Assembly (NCBI GenBank): GCA_018401015.1
Contig: JAGYLP010000002.1
Span: forward strand, 62,001 to 126,000
From: Bacteroidales bacterium
Lineage (GTDB): Bacteria > Bacteroidota > Bacteroidia > Bacteroidales > M50B96
Direction of reading: 5' to 3'
Length of the DNA stretch: 64,000 nucleotides
A program made the translations under genes and the position numbers. The notes under the pieces are model-generated. The model was given only the letters and a program-made list of their open reading frames with translations. It searched no databases and was not told the DNA's origin. Positions 43,088 through 52,240 of the stretch are shown one piece after another (the stretch's first letter is position 1; each line of letters starts with the position of its first letter).

Positions 43088-46045
43088 TTATCGGGTTATT
43101 ATCAATCGCTTGCTCCATTGCTCCGCCCCGCGGTTAACGCTGATAAAGTAAAGACCGCTTTGCCACGTCGATACCGAAAGCCTTAGGAAATCTCCTGCAC
43201 TTTGCTCTTCATGCAACATTCGACCACTCACATCGAATACGCGAATCCAATCACCATGCTCTAAACCGCTCAGGTAGAATTCGGTACTTGCCGGATTTGG
43301 ATACAACTTAAACGATGCTTCCGCTTCTGAAATAATCCCTATTTCTCCTTCGGTGGTGAATTGCCAGCCATAGGTCCAATCCGATGGATAAAAGCCCGAA
43401 GCGGTGGCCCGAACTCTCCAATAATACGTCTCGGAGTAGGATAGACCCGATAATACAAAATAGGAGTTGGTGTTCACTTCGGAAACAACATTCACCAGAA
43501 AATACTCATCCAATGCATATTCGAGTTCATAGGCCTCGGCATGGGTTACTTCGTCCCATTCCAGAATTAAATTATTGACAGGTTGATTCGTTGCTTCATT
43601 AATGGGTGAAACAAGTGCAGGAGTTTCCAGAATTTGTAAGGTAGCAAAACTCCAGCTTTCGGCCCAGGCGCCTGGAATGAGTACACTGTGCGATGCTTTA
43701 ACGCGCCAGAAATACGTCTCGCCGGGTAATAAGTTAACCGCGTAATACTCTGAATTCCAAACAACGTCCTGAATCAGGTTAAACAGGAAGTTGGCATCGG
43801 TAGCTAATTCAATTTCATAAATCTCTGCATCGGGCACATCGGTCCAATCGAGATACAAAAGGGCTACCTCCTGGTCGGTTACACCACTGTCGGGGCTTAA
43901 CAATATGGGTACACCCAATACTTGTTGCCCGGTGGTGAAGGAAAATACCTCCGACCAATTAGACACCAAATTACCATCGGAGCTGCGCACTCTCCAATAA
44001 TAAGTTTCCAAGTAATTTAAATTGTTGACTCCAACCTCGTTCATGCTACTGGTTTGAATAGGAGCCGATTCTAGGCTCATGGGGCTATCGGAAATCTGAA
44101 GGTGATACTCAACCGCACCACCGGCATTCGTCCATACTAGCAAAGGATGGTTGTCCACATCGTTTTCCTGATTCAGCGGCATGAGTGGCATGGGAGTTTC
44201 GGGTAACACCAAGGGTTCGTTTCCCGTAGAGAACCAGCGACTTTCCCACAAGCTGGTGTCGGGCTCGTTTAAGATCCGAACGCGCCAAAAATAAAAGCGA
44301 TTCGAATCCAGGTTTTGAAGCAAATATTCTGTGTCGCTCAATCCATCGGATGCTCCTTGATACAAGAACTCTTCTTCAATGAGGAAGGAAGTTGCGAAGG
44401 TGTTGCTGCTATCGACTTGCAACTGGTAGTTTATCGCCCCTCGATGGTGTTTCCAATCAAGCAAAATAGCTGAATCAACATTCAGACTGTCGGGGGACGG
44501 ACTTACTAAGCCTACCAGATCCAGGGTATAAAAAGGTTCGGGTGCAGTCCATTCCGATTCTCCGTTTAATCCCACCGCTTTGACCCGCCAAAAGTAATTC
44601 GTTCCAAAAAGCAGACCCTCGGCATAATGGGTATTATTGCCGGTTACAGTTGCTTGAAATAGTTGAGTGGAATTGAAATTAGTCGTGGTGTCGGCTTCGA
44701 AATAATACAAGTTGCTGCCCTCGATAGCTTGCCATTCGAAAGAAATCCCCGTAAAAGTATTGTTCCCTTGCAATGGATAGATGAGTTGTGGGGCCGCAGG
44801 CGTGATAAAACTTCGTATTTCCGACCAGGCACTCGTGTCGACCGAGTTCAGAGCTCTTACCCTCCAAAAATAAGCTGTTCCAAAGAAAAGATCCGCAGCC
44901 ATCCACTCGGTATCGGCATTCCCATCGTAGGTATTGATGTAAGCCAGCGCACCGGTAGTAAGATTGGGGCTGGAAAAATTAGCGGTTGTGTCGAGTTGAT
45001 ATTCATATTGGCTAACACCGGCAACCGGCTCCCAGTTGAGCAAAGCTTCCACGGCTTGTAAATTACTGCCATTTGCAGGAGAAGTAAGGTTAACGGCAGC
45101 ACCGGTATGGAAATCGGCACTCACCCAAATGGAAGTATCCAGGATGTGACGGGCGCGAACACGATAATAATAGTGGGTGTTGAAATAAAGTTGCGAAAGA
45201 GTTGCTTCCGAGTCGGCTGCACTATTCGAAAGGCTGGTTGCCTGATTACTGCTTCCCGACAATACAGCCGATTGAAAGGTAGCTGCCGTGTCGTATTGAT
45301 AATCGTAGTAAGTAGAACCCGAGAAGGCATTCCAATCAATAACCACTCCTGCTCCCACCGTATCGCCCATTGGGTAAGTTAATTCGGGAGCAACCCGTGT
45401 TTGAAAGAATCCGGCATTCCAGGCACCGGTGTCCAAATCGTTTCGTGGACGAACTCGCCAGAAATAGGGAGCATCGTGTTTTAGATAGAGCATGGTTTTT
45501 TGAGAATCGAAAAAAGCATTCTGTTCGCTGAAGGCATTGTTGAAGCCTGCTTGTAGAAGCGGTGAATTGAAGTTGAGGGAAGTGTCCAGTTCATAATCGT
45601 AGTATTGCGCTCCGGGATAGGCGTCCCAGTCGAGATAAACACGGGTATAGGTGAGCGACCCATCGGCTGGTTCGACCAGGTGAACCGTATCGCGGGTAAA
45701 AAAACTACGAGTTACCGACCATAACGAGGTGTCGGTGGTTGTGAGGGTTCGTACGCGCCAAAAATAGTTTTCGCCAAAGTGAAAGTGATCATACAAAAAG
45801 GTTGTTCCTACTCCGCTGGCATCGGTCTCCAGCAAGGAATCGACCAATAGGTTCGAATCGAAGTTCAAACTGCTGTCTATCTGAATTTCGTAATAGCTAG
45901 CTCCCACCACCGGGCTCCAACTAAAAATGACTTGATGCCAGGTAATCGCATTGTCATTGGGTGTAATTAATGTCGGGCTTTCGCTCGAAAGCGACGACAA
46001 ACTCATTCCGGTAATCAGAATGAGTAGCATTAAGAGTTGTTTCAT
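43088..46045 (-). CDS. Secreted protein with nine FN3-like repeats and type IX Por-type sorting domain
   Basis: A 985-residue exported protein when started at the ATG at 46045 (signal peptide LLMLLILITGMSLSSLSSE); a longer reading to 46126 adds an unlikely extension. Nine tandem FN3-like modules of about 95-100 residues follow, each with a ...P-x2-G start, a W-x-x-x-x-G/A-x-x-Y-x-Y/E-x-Q/E strand and a YFWRVR strand. The last ~75 residues (FKLYPNPASTEFYLSGL; IRVFDVSGRML; YFISVN with a closing Arg-rich strand) are the type A sorting domain of the type IX secretion system. It should be displayed or released at the surface, where the repeat rod probably holds the protein away from the cell. No catalytic domain was seen. 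Confidence 0.88.
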   Translation of the reverse strand: MKQLLMLLILITGMSLSSLSSESPTLITPNDNAITWHQVIFSWSPVVGASYYEIQIDSSLNFDSNLLVDSLLETDASGVGTTFLYDHFHFGENYFWRVRTLTTTDTSLWSVTRSFFTRDTVHLVEPADGSLTYTRVYLDWDAYPGAQYYDYELDTSLNFNSPLLQAGFNNAFSEQNAFFDSQKTMLYLKHDAPYFWRVRPRNDLDTGAWNAGFFQTRVAPELTYPMGDTVGAGVVIDWNAFSGSTYYDYQYDTAATFQSAVLSGSSNQATSLSNSAADSEATLSQLYFNTHYYYRVRARHILDTSIWVSADFHTGAAVNLTSPANGSNLQAVEALLNWEPVAGVSQYEYQLDTTANFSSPNLTTGALAYINTYDGNADTEWMAADLFFGTAYFWRVRALNSVDTSAWSEIRSFITPAAPQLIYPLQGNNTFTGISFEWQAIEGSNLYYFEADTTTNFNSTQLFQATVTGNNTHYAEGLLFGTNYFWRVKAVGLNGESEWTAPEPFYTLDLVGLVSPSPDSLNVDSAILLDWKHHRGAINYQLQVDSSNTFATSFLIEEEFLYQGASDGLSDTEYLLQNLDSNRFYFWRVRILNEPDTSLWESRWFSTGNEPLVLPETPMPLMPLNQENDVDNHPLLVWTNAGGAVEYHLQISDSPMSLESAPIQTSSMNEVGVNNLNYLETYYWRVRSSDGNLVSNWSEVFSFTTGQQVLGVPILLSPDSGVTDQEVALLYLDWTDVPDAEIYEIELATDANFLFNLIQDVVWNSEYYAVNLLPGETYFWRVKASHSVLIPGAWAESWSFATLQILETPALVSPINEATNQPVNNLILEWDEVTHAEAYELEYALDEYFLVNVVSEVNTNSYFVLSGLSYSETYYWRVRATASGFYPSDWTYGWQFTTEGEIGIISEAEASFKLYPNPASTEFYLSGLEHGDWIRVFDVSGRMLHEEQSAGDFLRLSVSTWQSGLYFISVNRGAEQWSKRLIITR

Positions 46046-46151
46046 GATAAAAATGACTTGTGTAATACGCTTCAATCTCGCAAATCGTAAAATTAAACGA
46101 TAAGCGGTTGAGATTGAATTATTCAAGAGTTTTTTATTAACAAAGTTGTTT

Positions 46152-46170
46152 ATTCAACCCGATGTTGAAT
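46152..46170. promoter_or_regulatory. Palindrome in the divergent region before the hemerythrin gene
   Basis: ATTCAAC and GTTGAAT form a perfect 7-bp inverted repeat with a 5-base spacer between two divergent genes. It could be an operator for either gene. No other copy was seen. Confidence 0.4.
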
Positions 46171-46183
46171 CTGCGGAGAATCG

Positions 46184-46215
46184 CGAGCTGGTTTGCGTAT
46201 CCCTTCCGCAGCTCG
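46184..46215. repeat. Second inverted repeat before the hemerythrin gene
   Basis: CGAGCTG (46184-46190) and CAGCTCG (46209-46215) with an 18-base spacer, located just downstream of the first palindrome and about 50 bases before the ATG at 46263. It may be a leader hairpin or a regulatory dyad. Confidence 0.4.
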
Positions 46216-46262
46216 ATATAAAATTGTAATATCGCAACACTTTACTTAAAGTTCTATTGCTT

Positions 46263-47003
46263 ATGCGAATTACCCGAAATATTAAAATGGCCGATGTAAT
46301 TCATATCGACCATTGGTTACTTACTGTGTTGAACCGATTCGATATTTCGCTCGGATTTGGTGAAAAGAAGGTCGATGAGGTGTGCGAGATCCATGGCGTG
46401 GATGTGGATTTTTTCCTCGAAATAGCCAACGCTTATCACGATGAGCACTATTTCCCGCGAACCCACCTGCAGACTTATCCGGTTCAAATGCTTGTATCTT
46501 ATTTGAAAAGTACTCACGAGGATTATTTAACCCAAATCATCCCCCAAATTGAAGAAAAGATAAGTGCACTCATCAGCTTCTACTCAAACGAAGGGAAAAA
46601 CATGTCGATTCTGCAAAAGTTTTTTCTGGAATACAAAAAAGAGTTGAGTATTCATATTCAACGCGAGGAAGATCGGGTATTCCCTTATGTGCTCGAGATA
46701 GGAAAGGCACATGAAGCCCTACAGCTTCCCCAGGCTTTGTACGAACAGATAAACCGCTATTCCATTCACGATTACTTTAAAGAACACGACGATGTGGAGG
46801 AAAAACTATACGATTTGAAGAATATCCTCCTGAAATATTTACCTCAAGGTCGGATTAGTTTGTTGCAACAGGAACTAATTAATGCACTATTCGGACTCGA
46901 AAAAGATTTGAATAATCATTCCCGCATTGAAGATAAGGTGCTGGTGAATAAGGTAGCTATTATGGAGCGCGAGCTACTTACCCTTTATCAATCTAAATTA
47001 TAA
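46263..47003 (+). CDS. Hemerythrin-domain protein of the RIC/YtfE type
   Basis: A 246-residue protein starting at the ATG at 46263. An N-terminal DUF542-like part (LNRFDISLGFGEKKVDEVC) is followed by a hemerythrin four-helix bundle with the ligand pattern STHEDYL, HIQREEDRVFPYV, HDYFKEHDDVEEKL and NHSRIEDKVL, giving five His and several Glu around a likely diiron site. RIC proteins repair Fe-S clusters after nitric oxide or oxidative damage. The Cys pair of typical DUF542 domains is missing here (LGFGEK). The next gene, a LuxR-type regulator, begins 2 bases after its stop, so the two are one operon. Confidence 0.8.
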   Translation: MRITRNIKMADVIHIDHWLLTVLNRFDISLGFGEKKVDEVCEIHGVDVDFFLEIANAYHDEHYFPRTHLQTYPVQMLVSYLKSTHEDYLTQIIPQIEEKISALISFYSNEGKNMSILQKFFLEYKKELSIHIQREEDRVFPYVLEIGKAHEALQLPQALYEQINRYSIHDYFKEHDDVEEKLYDLKNILLKYLPQGRISLLQQELINALFGLEKDLNNHSRIEDKVLVNKVAIMERELLTLYQSKL

Positions 47004-47005
47004 GC

Positions 47006-47596
47006 ATGAGTCTGCCGGTAGTTATCCTCATGGCCGAGTCGGCAATTATTCGCAAAGGCTTAATGCAGATTCTCAACGAGTTTAGGGAATTTGAATACAA
47101 GGAAGCCGACCATCCCTTGCGAATCAATCAGCTCGAAAATGCAGTCAATGCAAGCCTTATCGTTGTGTCGGAAAATTTATTTCATCCCGAACTCCCTCTG
47201 AATCAGTTCTTATCCGATCATCACGATTTATTCCCAAAATTGTTAATCCTCCGCTTTCCGGGAAGTACCGAAGCACTTAATTTTCCGGTCACTACCATCT
47301 ATTTGGGCGATTCCGAACAAGAAGTACTGAGCGTTTGCAGGAAAATTGTGCGGAAGAATTTTCACGATGCTACTCCCGGCGAAAATGCCGAAGTAAGCAA
47401 ACGCGAACGGGAAATAATCCGCGCTGTTGCGTTGGGAATGACCTCCAAAGAAATTAGCGATATGCTGTTCATCAGCCCGCATACGGTTATCACCCATCGG
47501 AAAAACATCAATCGAAAGCTGGGAATCAAAACGGTATCGGGACTCACCGTTTATGCTATTTTGAACAACATCATTACAACCGACGAACTGGAGTAG
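47006..47596 (+). CDS. LuxR/NarL-type regulator with degenerate receiver domain
   Basis: A 196-residue regulator. Residues about 135-190 form a LuxR helix-turn-helix (VSKREREIIRAVALGMTSKEISDMLFISPHTVITHRKNI in two parts). Residues 1-120 resemble a receiver domain but the acidic pocket reads MAES instead of DD, and the phospho-acceptor strand reads LIVVSENL without Asp, so phosphorylation is unlikely. It is 2 bases downstream of the hemerythrin gene, which points to regulation linked to iron, oxygen or nitrosative stress, perhaps with the hemerythrin protein as sensor. It is convergent with the kinase-like gene. Confidence 0.82.
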   Translation: MSLPVVILMAESAIIRKGLMQILNEFREFEYKEADHPLRINQLENAVNASLIVVSENLFHPELPLNQFLSDHHDLFPKLLILRFPGSTEALNFPVTTIYLGDSEQEVLSVCRKIVRKNFHDATPGENAEVSKREREIIRAVALGMTSKEISDMLFISPHTVITHRKNINRKLGIKTVSGLTVYAILNNIITTDELE

Positions 47597-47602
47597 AACC
47601 CA

Positions 47603-48289
47603 CTAAATAAGTTCCATTCTTTTCAAATCGAGCAGGATAACTTCTGCCATTTCGTCGATACTGATTTCGGAGCAATCGAACACCGAATCGAAGGCTCTGT
47701 TTTCTTTCCCTTTGGCAAAGTGCGACAGGAATCGTTGACGCTTTTCACTCATCTCGGCTACCAACTTTTGAGCTTCGCTAAAACTGCAGTTTTTATGCTG
47801 ACTCATGTGCTCTATCCTCCATTTTAATGGCGCTTTCAAAGCAACATGATAGCTGCGGCTTATATGGCCCGTAATATAATGACCTGCTCGGCCTACTATC
47901 ACATAATGACCCTGTTGCGCATAGGTCAAAATGATTTCTGCTATCGTATTCTTGATTTTTTTGTCGCCCGGAAAACAATCGCTCGAAAAAATTAAGGCAA
48001 CATAATCGCTTAATTTTCGCTCCTCGAATTGCTGTATATCGTCTATTACCGACGGCGATAGCTTTAACTCTCTCGCTAAAATTTTCAGCACTTCTTTATC
48101 AATCCAGTTCCATTTCGTAGGTGGATCTTCCCGATTAATTCGGTAAACCAACTCATCCGCAAGGGTCTTGCCGGGGCAACCATATTCGCGCGTTATCGTA
48201 ACTACCGGACCATATTCCGTTTCCGGATTCGAAAAGATACGTTCCTTATCCATTCGGGTCTGAAAATAATTGAGTAACAAATTTTCCAT
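47603..48289 (-). CDS. Cytidylate kinase-like family protein
   Basis: A 228-residue P-loop-type protein of the cytidylate kinase-like family (PF13189). The N-terminus VVTITREYGCPGKTLADELVYRI carries the modified nucleotide loop, and VIVGRAGHYITGHI with HVALKAPLKWRIEHM matches the family's central region. The true nucleoside substrate of these proteins is unclear; the real cmk is separate in most genomes. It stands next to the hemerythrin-regulator operon and divergent from the O-antigen ligase-like gene. Confidence 0.8.
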   Translation of the reverse strand: MENLLLNYFQTRMDKERIFSNPETEYGPVVTITREYGCPGKTLADELVYRINREDPPTKWNWIDKEVLKILARELKLSPSVIDDIQQFEERKLSDYVALIFSSDCFPGDKKIKNTIAEIILTYAQQGHYVIVGRAGHYITGHISRSYHVALKAPLKWRIEHMSQHKNCSFSEAQKLVAEMSEKRQRFLSHFAKGKENRAFDSVFDCSEISIDEMAEVILLDLKRMELI

Positions 48290-48419
48290 GATCCTGCCAT
48301 TTTAGAGTAAATACTTTGCTGCTTCCTAAAGTTACGGCGATTTCTCTTTCCACTCAATACTTTATCGCACCTCAAACTCGTTTTATTCGCTAATTTTGTA
48401 GCCTTTCAATTTATCAAGA

Positions 48420-50012
48420 ATGACGATTATCAAACTAATTAAACAAGAACCTTATTTTCTGATTCTTGCTTTGTTAGCTGCCACCATTCCGGTTTCTACT
48501 TTCGGAATGAGCGTGAGTCAATTTTTTCTGCTATTCTATTTTTTAGGAAGCGGTAAGTGGAATGAAAAATGGAATCGCCTGCGAAATAATAAAGCTTTGC
48601 CTTTTATGCTGCTGGTATATGCCGTCCATCTGGTTGGTCTGCTTTACACAACCTATCCGGAAGGTTTTTTCGGGAACTATTACACAGCTCTCGATGATCT
48701 CCGCATTAAATTACCCCTGCTAATTCTGCCTGTTCTCATAGCCGCTTTCCCTCCGTTAACTTTCCATCAAATAAAATGGATTATCTACGCCTTCTCCCTA
48801 TCGCTCCTAATTAGCAGTTTTATTAGTACGGCTGTTTATCTCGGACTTACTCCGATTCAAATCGATGAAACACGCGACATCAGCTTGTTTGTATCGCATA
48901 TTCGGGTGTCGCTCTTTGTGGATATCGCTTTTTTTCTCGGCCTCTATCTCGTGCTGATAAAGCGAAATTATCTAAGCAAAACCGAAAAATGGCTTATACC
49001 GGTTATTTTAGCCTGGTTCCTCTTCTTTTTGATTTTGCTCAAAGCCTTTACAGGAATCTTTGTATTTGCTGTAATCGCTGGTTTGGGGATTTTGCTTTGG
49101 AGCTTACGTGCGTCTTCTCTTCGGCGACGCTTGCTTGCTATATCTCTCCTTATCCTCCTTATATTCAGCTCTTTTGGTTGGTTCGCTCACTATGTGACGC
49201 AATACCGAGATTTCGACGGATATCAGCCCGAAAAGCTCGACCCTTTCACCGCGAATGGCCGACCTTATTCCCACGATTTCTCGAACTTGCAAGTGGAGAA
49301 TCAACATTGGGTAGGCTTGTATCATAACGAGGAAGAACTACGAAACGAGTGGAATCGAAGGAGTAAGCTTCCATACGATGGACCCGATTTACGAGGAAAT
49401 AACTTGAGGCAAACCCTGCAGCGTTACCTAACCGGATTGAACCTTCGCAAGGATTCTTTGGGTGTGGTTCAATTAAGTGAGGACGATATCAGCATGATTG
49501 AACAGGGTTATGCCAACCCAATCTATAAGAAGCGCTTCAGTTTACTTCCGCGGATCTACGAAATTGTCTGGGAAGTTGATCTCTATTTGCGGGGAGCAAA
49601 CCCCAATGGGCATTCCGTGGCGCAACGAATGGAATATGGGCGACTCGGGTGGTTAATTCTTCGTGAAAATTTTTGGTTTGGGGTAGGAACCGGCGATGTT
49701 TACCTCGCTTATCGAGCTTTGTATGATCAAAATGAATCGCCGCTGCGGGGCTCCAACCAGCGCCGGGCTCATAATCAGTACTTATCCTTCTTAATCGCTT
49801 TTGGATTGGTCGGTTTTAGCTTCATAAGTATCGGTGTACTTGTCCCTATTTTTATGTTTTACAAGCACATCAATTTCATGTTCTATATCCCCTTTGCGAT
49901 TGCTTTGCTTTCCATGATAAACGAGGATACGCTTGAAACTCAGGCAGGTGTAACTTTTGTCGCCTTCTTTTATTCTCTCTTCGTTTTTGGTTGTAAACAA
50001 AAGAGTGTTTAG
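48420..50012 (+). CDS. O-antigen ligase/polymerase family membrane protein (Wzy_C)
   Basis: A 530-residue multi-pass membrane protein with about eleven or twelve helices. The region from residue 60 (LPFMLLVYAVHLVGLLYT) to 240 is hydrophobic, followed by a large extracytoplasmic loop (about 255-450) and the typical RRAHNQYLSFLIAFGLVGF near residue 450, where the His-Asn pattern marks Wzy_C-type ligases and polymerases. Such proteins join or extend surface sugar chains at the periplasmic face. Whether it acts as an O-antigen ligase, polymerase or in capsule building cannot be told. No glycosyltransferase cluster is adjacent. Confidence 0.8.
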   Translation: MTIIKLIKQEPYFLILALLAATIPVSTFGMSVSQFFLLFYFLGSGKWNEKWNRLRNNKALPFMLLVYAVHLVGLLYTTYPEGFFGNYYTALDDLRIKLPLLILPVLIAAFPPLTFHQIKWIIYAFSLSLLISSFISTAVYLGLTPIQIDETRDISLFVSHIRVSLFVDIAFFLGLYLVLIKRNYLSKTEKWLIPVILAWFLFFLILLKAFTGIFVFAVIAGLGILLWSLRASSLRRRLLAISLLILLIFSSFGWFAHYVTQYRDFDGYQPEKLDPFTANGRPYSHDFSNLQVENQHWVGLYHNEEELRNEWNRRSKLPYDGPDLRGNNLRQTLQRYLTGLNLRKDSLGVVQLSEDDISMIEQGYANPIYKKRFSLLPRIYEIVWEVDLYLRGANPNGHSVAQRMEYGRLGWLILRENFWFGVGTGDVYLAYRALYDQNESPLRGSNQRRAHNQYLSFLIAFGLVGFSFISIGVLVPIFMFYKHINFMFYIPFAIALLSMINEDTLETQAGVTFVAFFYSLFVFGCKQKSV

Positions 50013-50060
50013 GGTAAGTTTCTTATAATCATGCAAATAGTTTCTAGCTGTTCCGCTGCC

Positions 50061-50090
50061 TTGTATATCACAATGCTTGTAATATATTTG
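50061..50090 (+). promoter_or_regulatory. Promoter of the etfB gene
   Basis: TTG (50061-50063), 19-base spacer, TATATTTG (50083-50090): a good Bacteroidota promoter. Transcription would begin near 50097, giving a leader of about 70 bases before etfB. Confidence 0.65.
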
Positions 50091-50168
50091 TCAACGCTTT
50101 TTCGAAAAAGCTGATTATGAGAGCTTGACGATATAAGTTTACCTATTCTTTCACATTTTTCTTTACCT

Positions 50169-51044
50169 ATGAATGGATTAAAAATCATTGTTTTAGCTAA
50201 ACAAGTGCCGGATACCCGAAATGTGGGCAAGGATGCCATGAAAGCAGATGGAACGGTTAACCGTGGTGCTTTGCCGGCCATCTTTAACCCGGAAGATTTA
50301 AACGCACTGGAAATTGCACTCCGCATCAAAGATCGCTATCCGGGAACTACGGTTACGGTTTTAAGCATGGGCCCCGGACGAGCGGCCGAGATTATCCGCG
50401 AAGCCTTGTATCGGGGTGCCGATAACGGAGTTTTACTCACCGACCGCAAGTTTGCCGGTAGCGATACGCTGGCTACCTCCTACGCATTGTCGATGGCTAT
50501 TCGAAAAATGAGCCCTTATCATCTTATCGTTGCCGGAAGACAAGCCATCGATGGCGATACGGCTCAAGTAGGACCACAAGTTGCCGAAAAACTCGGCTTG
50601 CCCCAAGTTACCTATGCTGAAGAGGTTCTGTCGGTCGACGAACAATCCATTACCATCAAACGGCGTTTGGAGCGCGGAGTGGAGGTCGTAAAAGCTCCCC
50701 TTCCTACCGTTATAACCGTGCATAGCTCGGCTCCCGATTGTCGCCCCAGAAACGCTAAGTACCTCATGAAGTTCAAACACGCCAGGACTATCACAGAGCT
50801 GCAAGATTCCAGCGAAGATTATATCGAATTGTATAAGGATCGCCCCTATCTCGATATCAAAGAATGGAGCGTTGCCGATGTCGAAGCCGATTCCGATTGG
50901 CTCGGTTTGTCGGGATCTCCTACTAAAGTGAAGAAAATTGAAAACGTTGTCTTCACAGCCAAAGAATCGAAAATACTAAACGATTCCAACGACGATATTT
51001 CCGGATTAATGAAGGAGCTAATTAATAATCATACCCTGGGTTAG
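50169..51044 (+). CDS. etfB: Electron transfer flavoprotein beta subunit
   Basis: A 291-residue EtfB. The N-terminus IIVLAKQVPDTRNVGKDAM and FNPEDLNALEIALRIKD fit the family, as do GPGRAAEIIREALYRGAD, AGRQAIDGDTAQVGPQVAEKLG and the C-terminal recognition loop region. It binds AMP (or FAD in bifurcating forms). It is the first of an operon with etfA and an acyl-CoA dehydrogenase; the gap to etfA is 143 bases without a clear promoter. It passes electrons from the dehydrogenase towards the quinone pool. Confidence 0.95.
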   Translation: MNGLKIIVLAKQVPDTRNVGKDAMKADGTVNRGALPAIFNPEDLNALEIALRIKDRYPGTTVTVLSMGPGRAAEIIREALYRGADNGVLLTDRKFAGSDTLATSYALSMAIRKMSPYHLIVAGRQAIDGDTAQVGPQVAEKLGLPQVTYAEEVLSVDEQSITIKRRLERGVEVVKAPLPTVITVHSSAPDCRPRNAKYLMKFKHARTITELQDSSEDYIELYKDRPYLDIKEWSVADVEADSDWLGLSGSPTKVKKIENVVFTAKESKILNDSNDDISGLMKELINNHTLG

Positions 51045-51187
51045 TCTCAGGTTTTTACGACTAGTTAATTTAATCGACAAACCAATTCTAAAGGGACTCC
51101 TTAATTCTGGATCTTATCTTCTCGTATTAAAAAAGAAAGATCCCACAGGAAGACCGCCTGAAAATTGAAAAAAATAAATCATCATCC

Positions 51188-52207
51188 ATGAATAATGTTT
51201 TTGTTTACTGCGAAATCGACGAAGGCCAAATAGCCGATGTTAGCCTGGAACTCCTCACTAAAGGCCGAAGCCTGGCCAATACTCTTGGCTGCAAGTTAGA
51301 AGCAGTGGTGTTGGGTCATGCGCTCAAAGGTATTGAAAAAGAAATTGCTCCCTATGGAGTCGATGTCATTCATGTCGCCGACGACCAGCGCTTGTTCCCA
51401 TATCTCACCTTGCCTCATAGCAGCATTTTAGTTCAACTATTTCAGGAAGAAAAACCTCAAATCGCACTCTTCGGAGCTTCGGTAATTGGGCGCGATTTAG
51501 CCCCCAGAGTGTCTTCGGCCCTTAAAAGTGGCTTAACGGCCGATTGCACCAGCCTGGTAATTGGCGATCATTACGATAAAAAGACCGATACCAATTACGA
51601 AAACCTGCTGTATCAAATCCGACCAGCTTTCGGAGGAAACATCATCGCAACCATCATCAATCCGGACCATCGTCCGCAATTAGCAACCGTGCGCGAAGGG
51701 GTGATGAAAAAGGAAATTTACGATCCTGCTTATAAAACGAAAGTTCGAACCCTCGACCCTAAAAATTATTTAAGCGAAACCGATTTTGCGGTTTCCATCA
51801 TCGAGCGTCACATTGAGGATCGAAAAATCAATATCAAAAATGGTCAAATCATCATTGCCGGAGGGTATGGTGTTGGGTCGAAAGAAAACTTTCGCCTACT
51901 CTTCGATCTGGCCGAAGTAATTGGAGCCGAAGTGGGCGGATCGCGTGCAGCGGTCGATGCCGGATTCGTCGAACATGAAAGGCAAATTGGTCAAACCGGA
52001 ATTACGGTTCGACCAAAACTGTATATAGCATGCGGTATTTCCGGTCAAATTCAACATCGGGCCGGAATGGATCAATCGGCTCAAATTATTTCGATTAATA
52101 CCGATATAAATGCTCCCATTAATCGAATTGCCGATTATACCATCGTGGGCGATGTAGCCGACGTTATCCCCAAAATGATTCAGTACTATAAAGAAAACTC
52201 AAAATAA
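51188..52207 (+). CDS. etfA: Electron transfer flavoprotein alpha subunit
   Basis: A 339-residue EtfA. The C-terminal FAD-binding domain is complete: GGYGVGSKENFRLLFDLAEVIGAEVGGSRAAVD in parts near residues 224-258, QIGQTGITVRPKLYIACGISG, and the closing IADYTIVGDVADVIPKM. It pairs with EtfB to carry electrons from acyl-CoA dehydrogenase. The acyl-CoA dehydrogenase gene begins 33 bases downstream. Confidence 0.95.
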   Translation: MNNVFVYCEIDEGQIADVSLELLTKGRSLANTLGCKLEAVVLGHALKGIEKEIAPYGVDVIHVADDQRLFPYLTLPHSSILVQLFQEEKPQIALFGASVIGRDLAPRVSSALKSGLTADCTSLVIGDHYDKKTDTNYENLLYQIRPAFGGNIIATIINPDHRPQLATVREGVMKKEIYDPAYKTKVRTLDPKNYLSETDFAVSIIERHIEDRKINIKNGQIIIAGGYGVGSKENFRLLFDLAEVIGAEVGGSRAAVDAGFVEHERQIGQTGITVRPKLYIACGISGQIQHRAGMDQSAQIISINTDINAPINRIADYTIVGDVADVIPKMIQYYKENSK

Positions 52208-52240
52208 TTCGAAGTCCGGACTTCATAAAGCTTATTTGCT

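Noticed and set aside
43088-46045. CRISPR-like or DNA tandem repeat in the repeat-rich secreted gene
   Set aside because: The repetition is at protein level (about 95-100 residues per module) and has diverged at DNA level; no short identical repeats with spacers occur.
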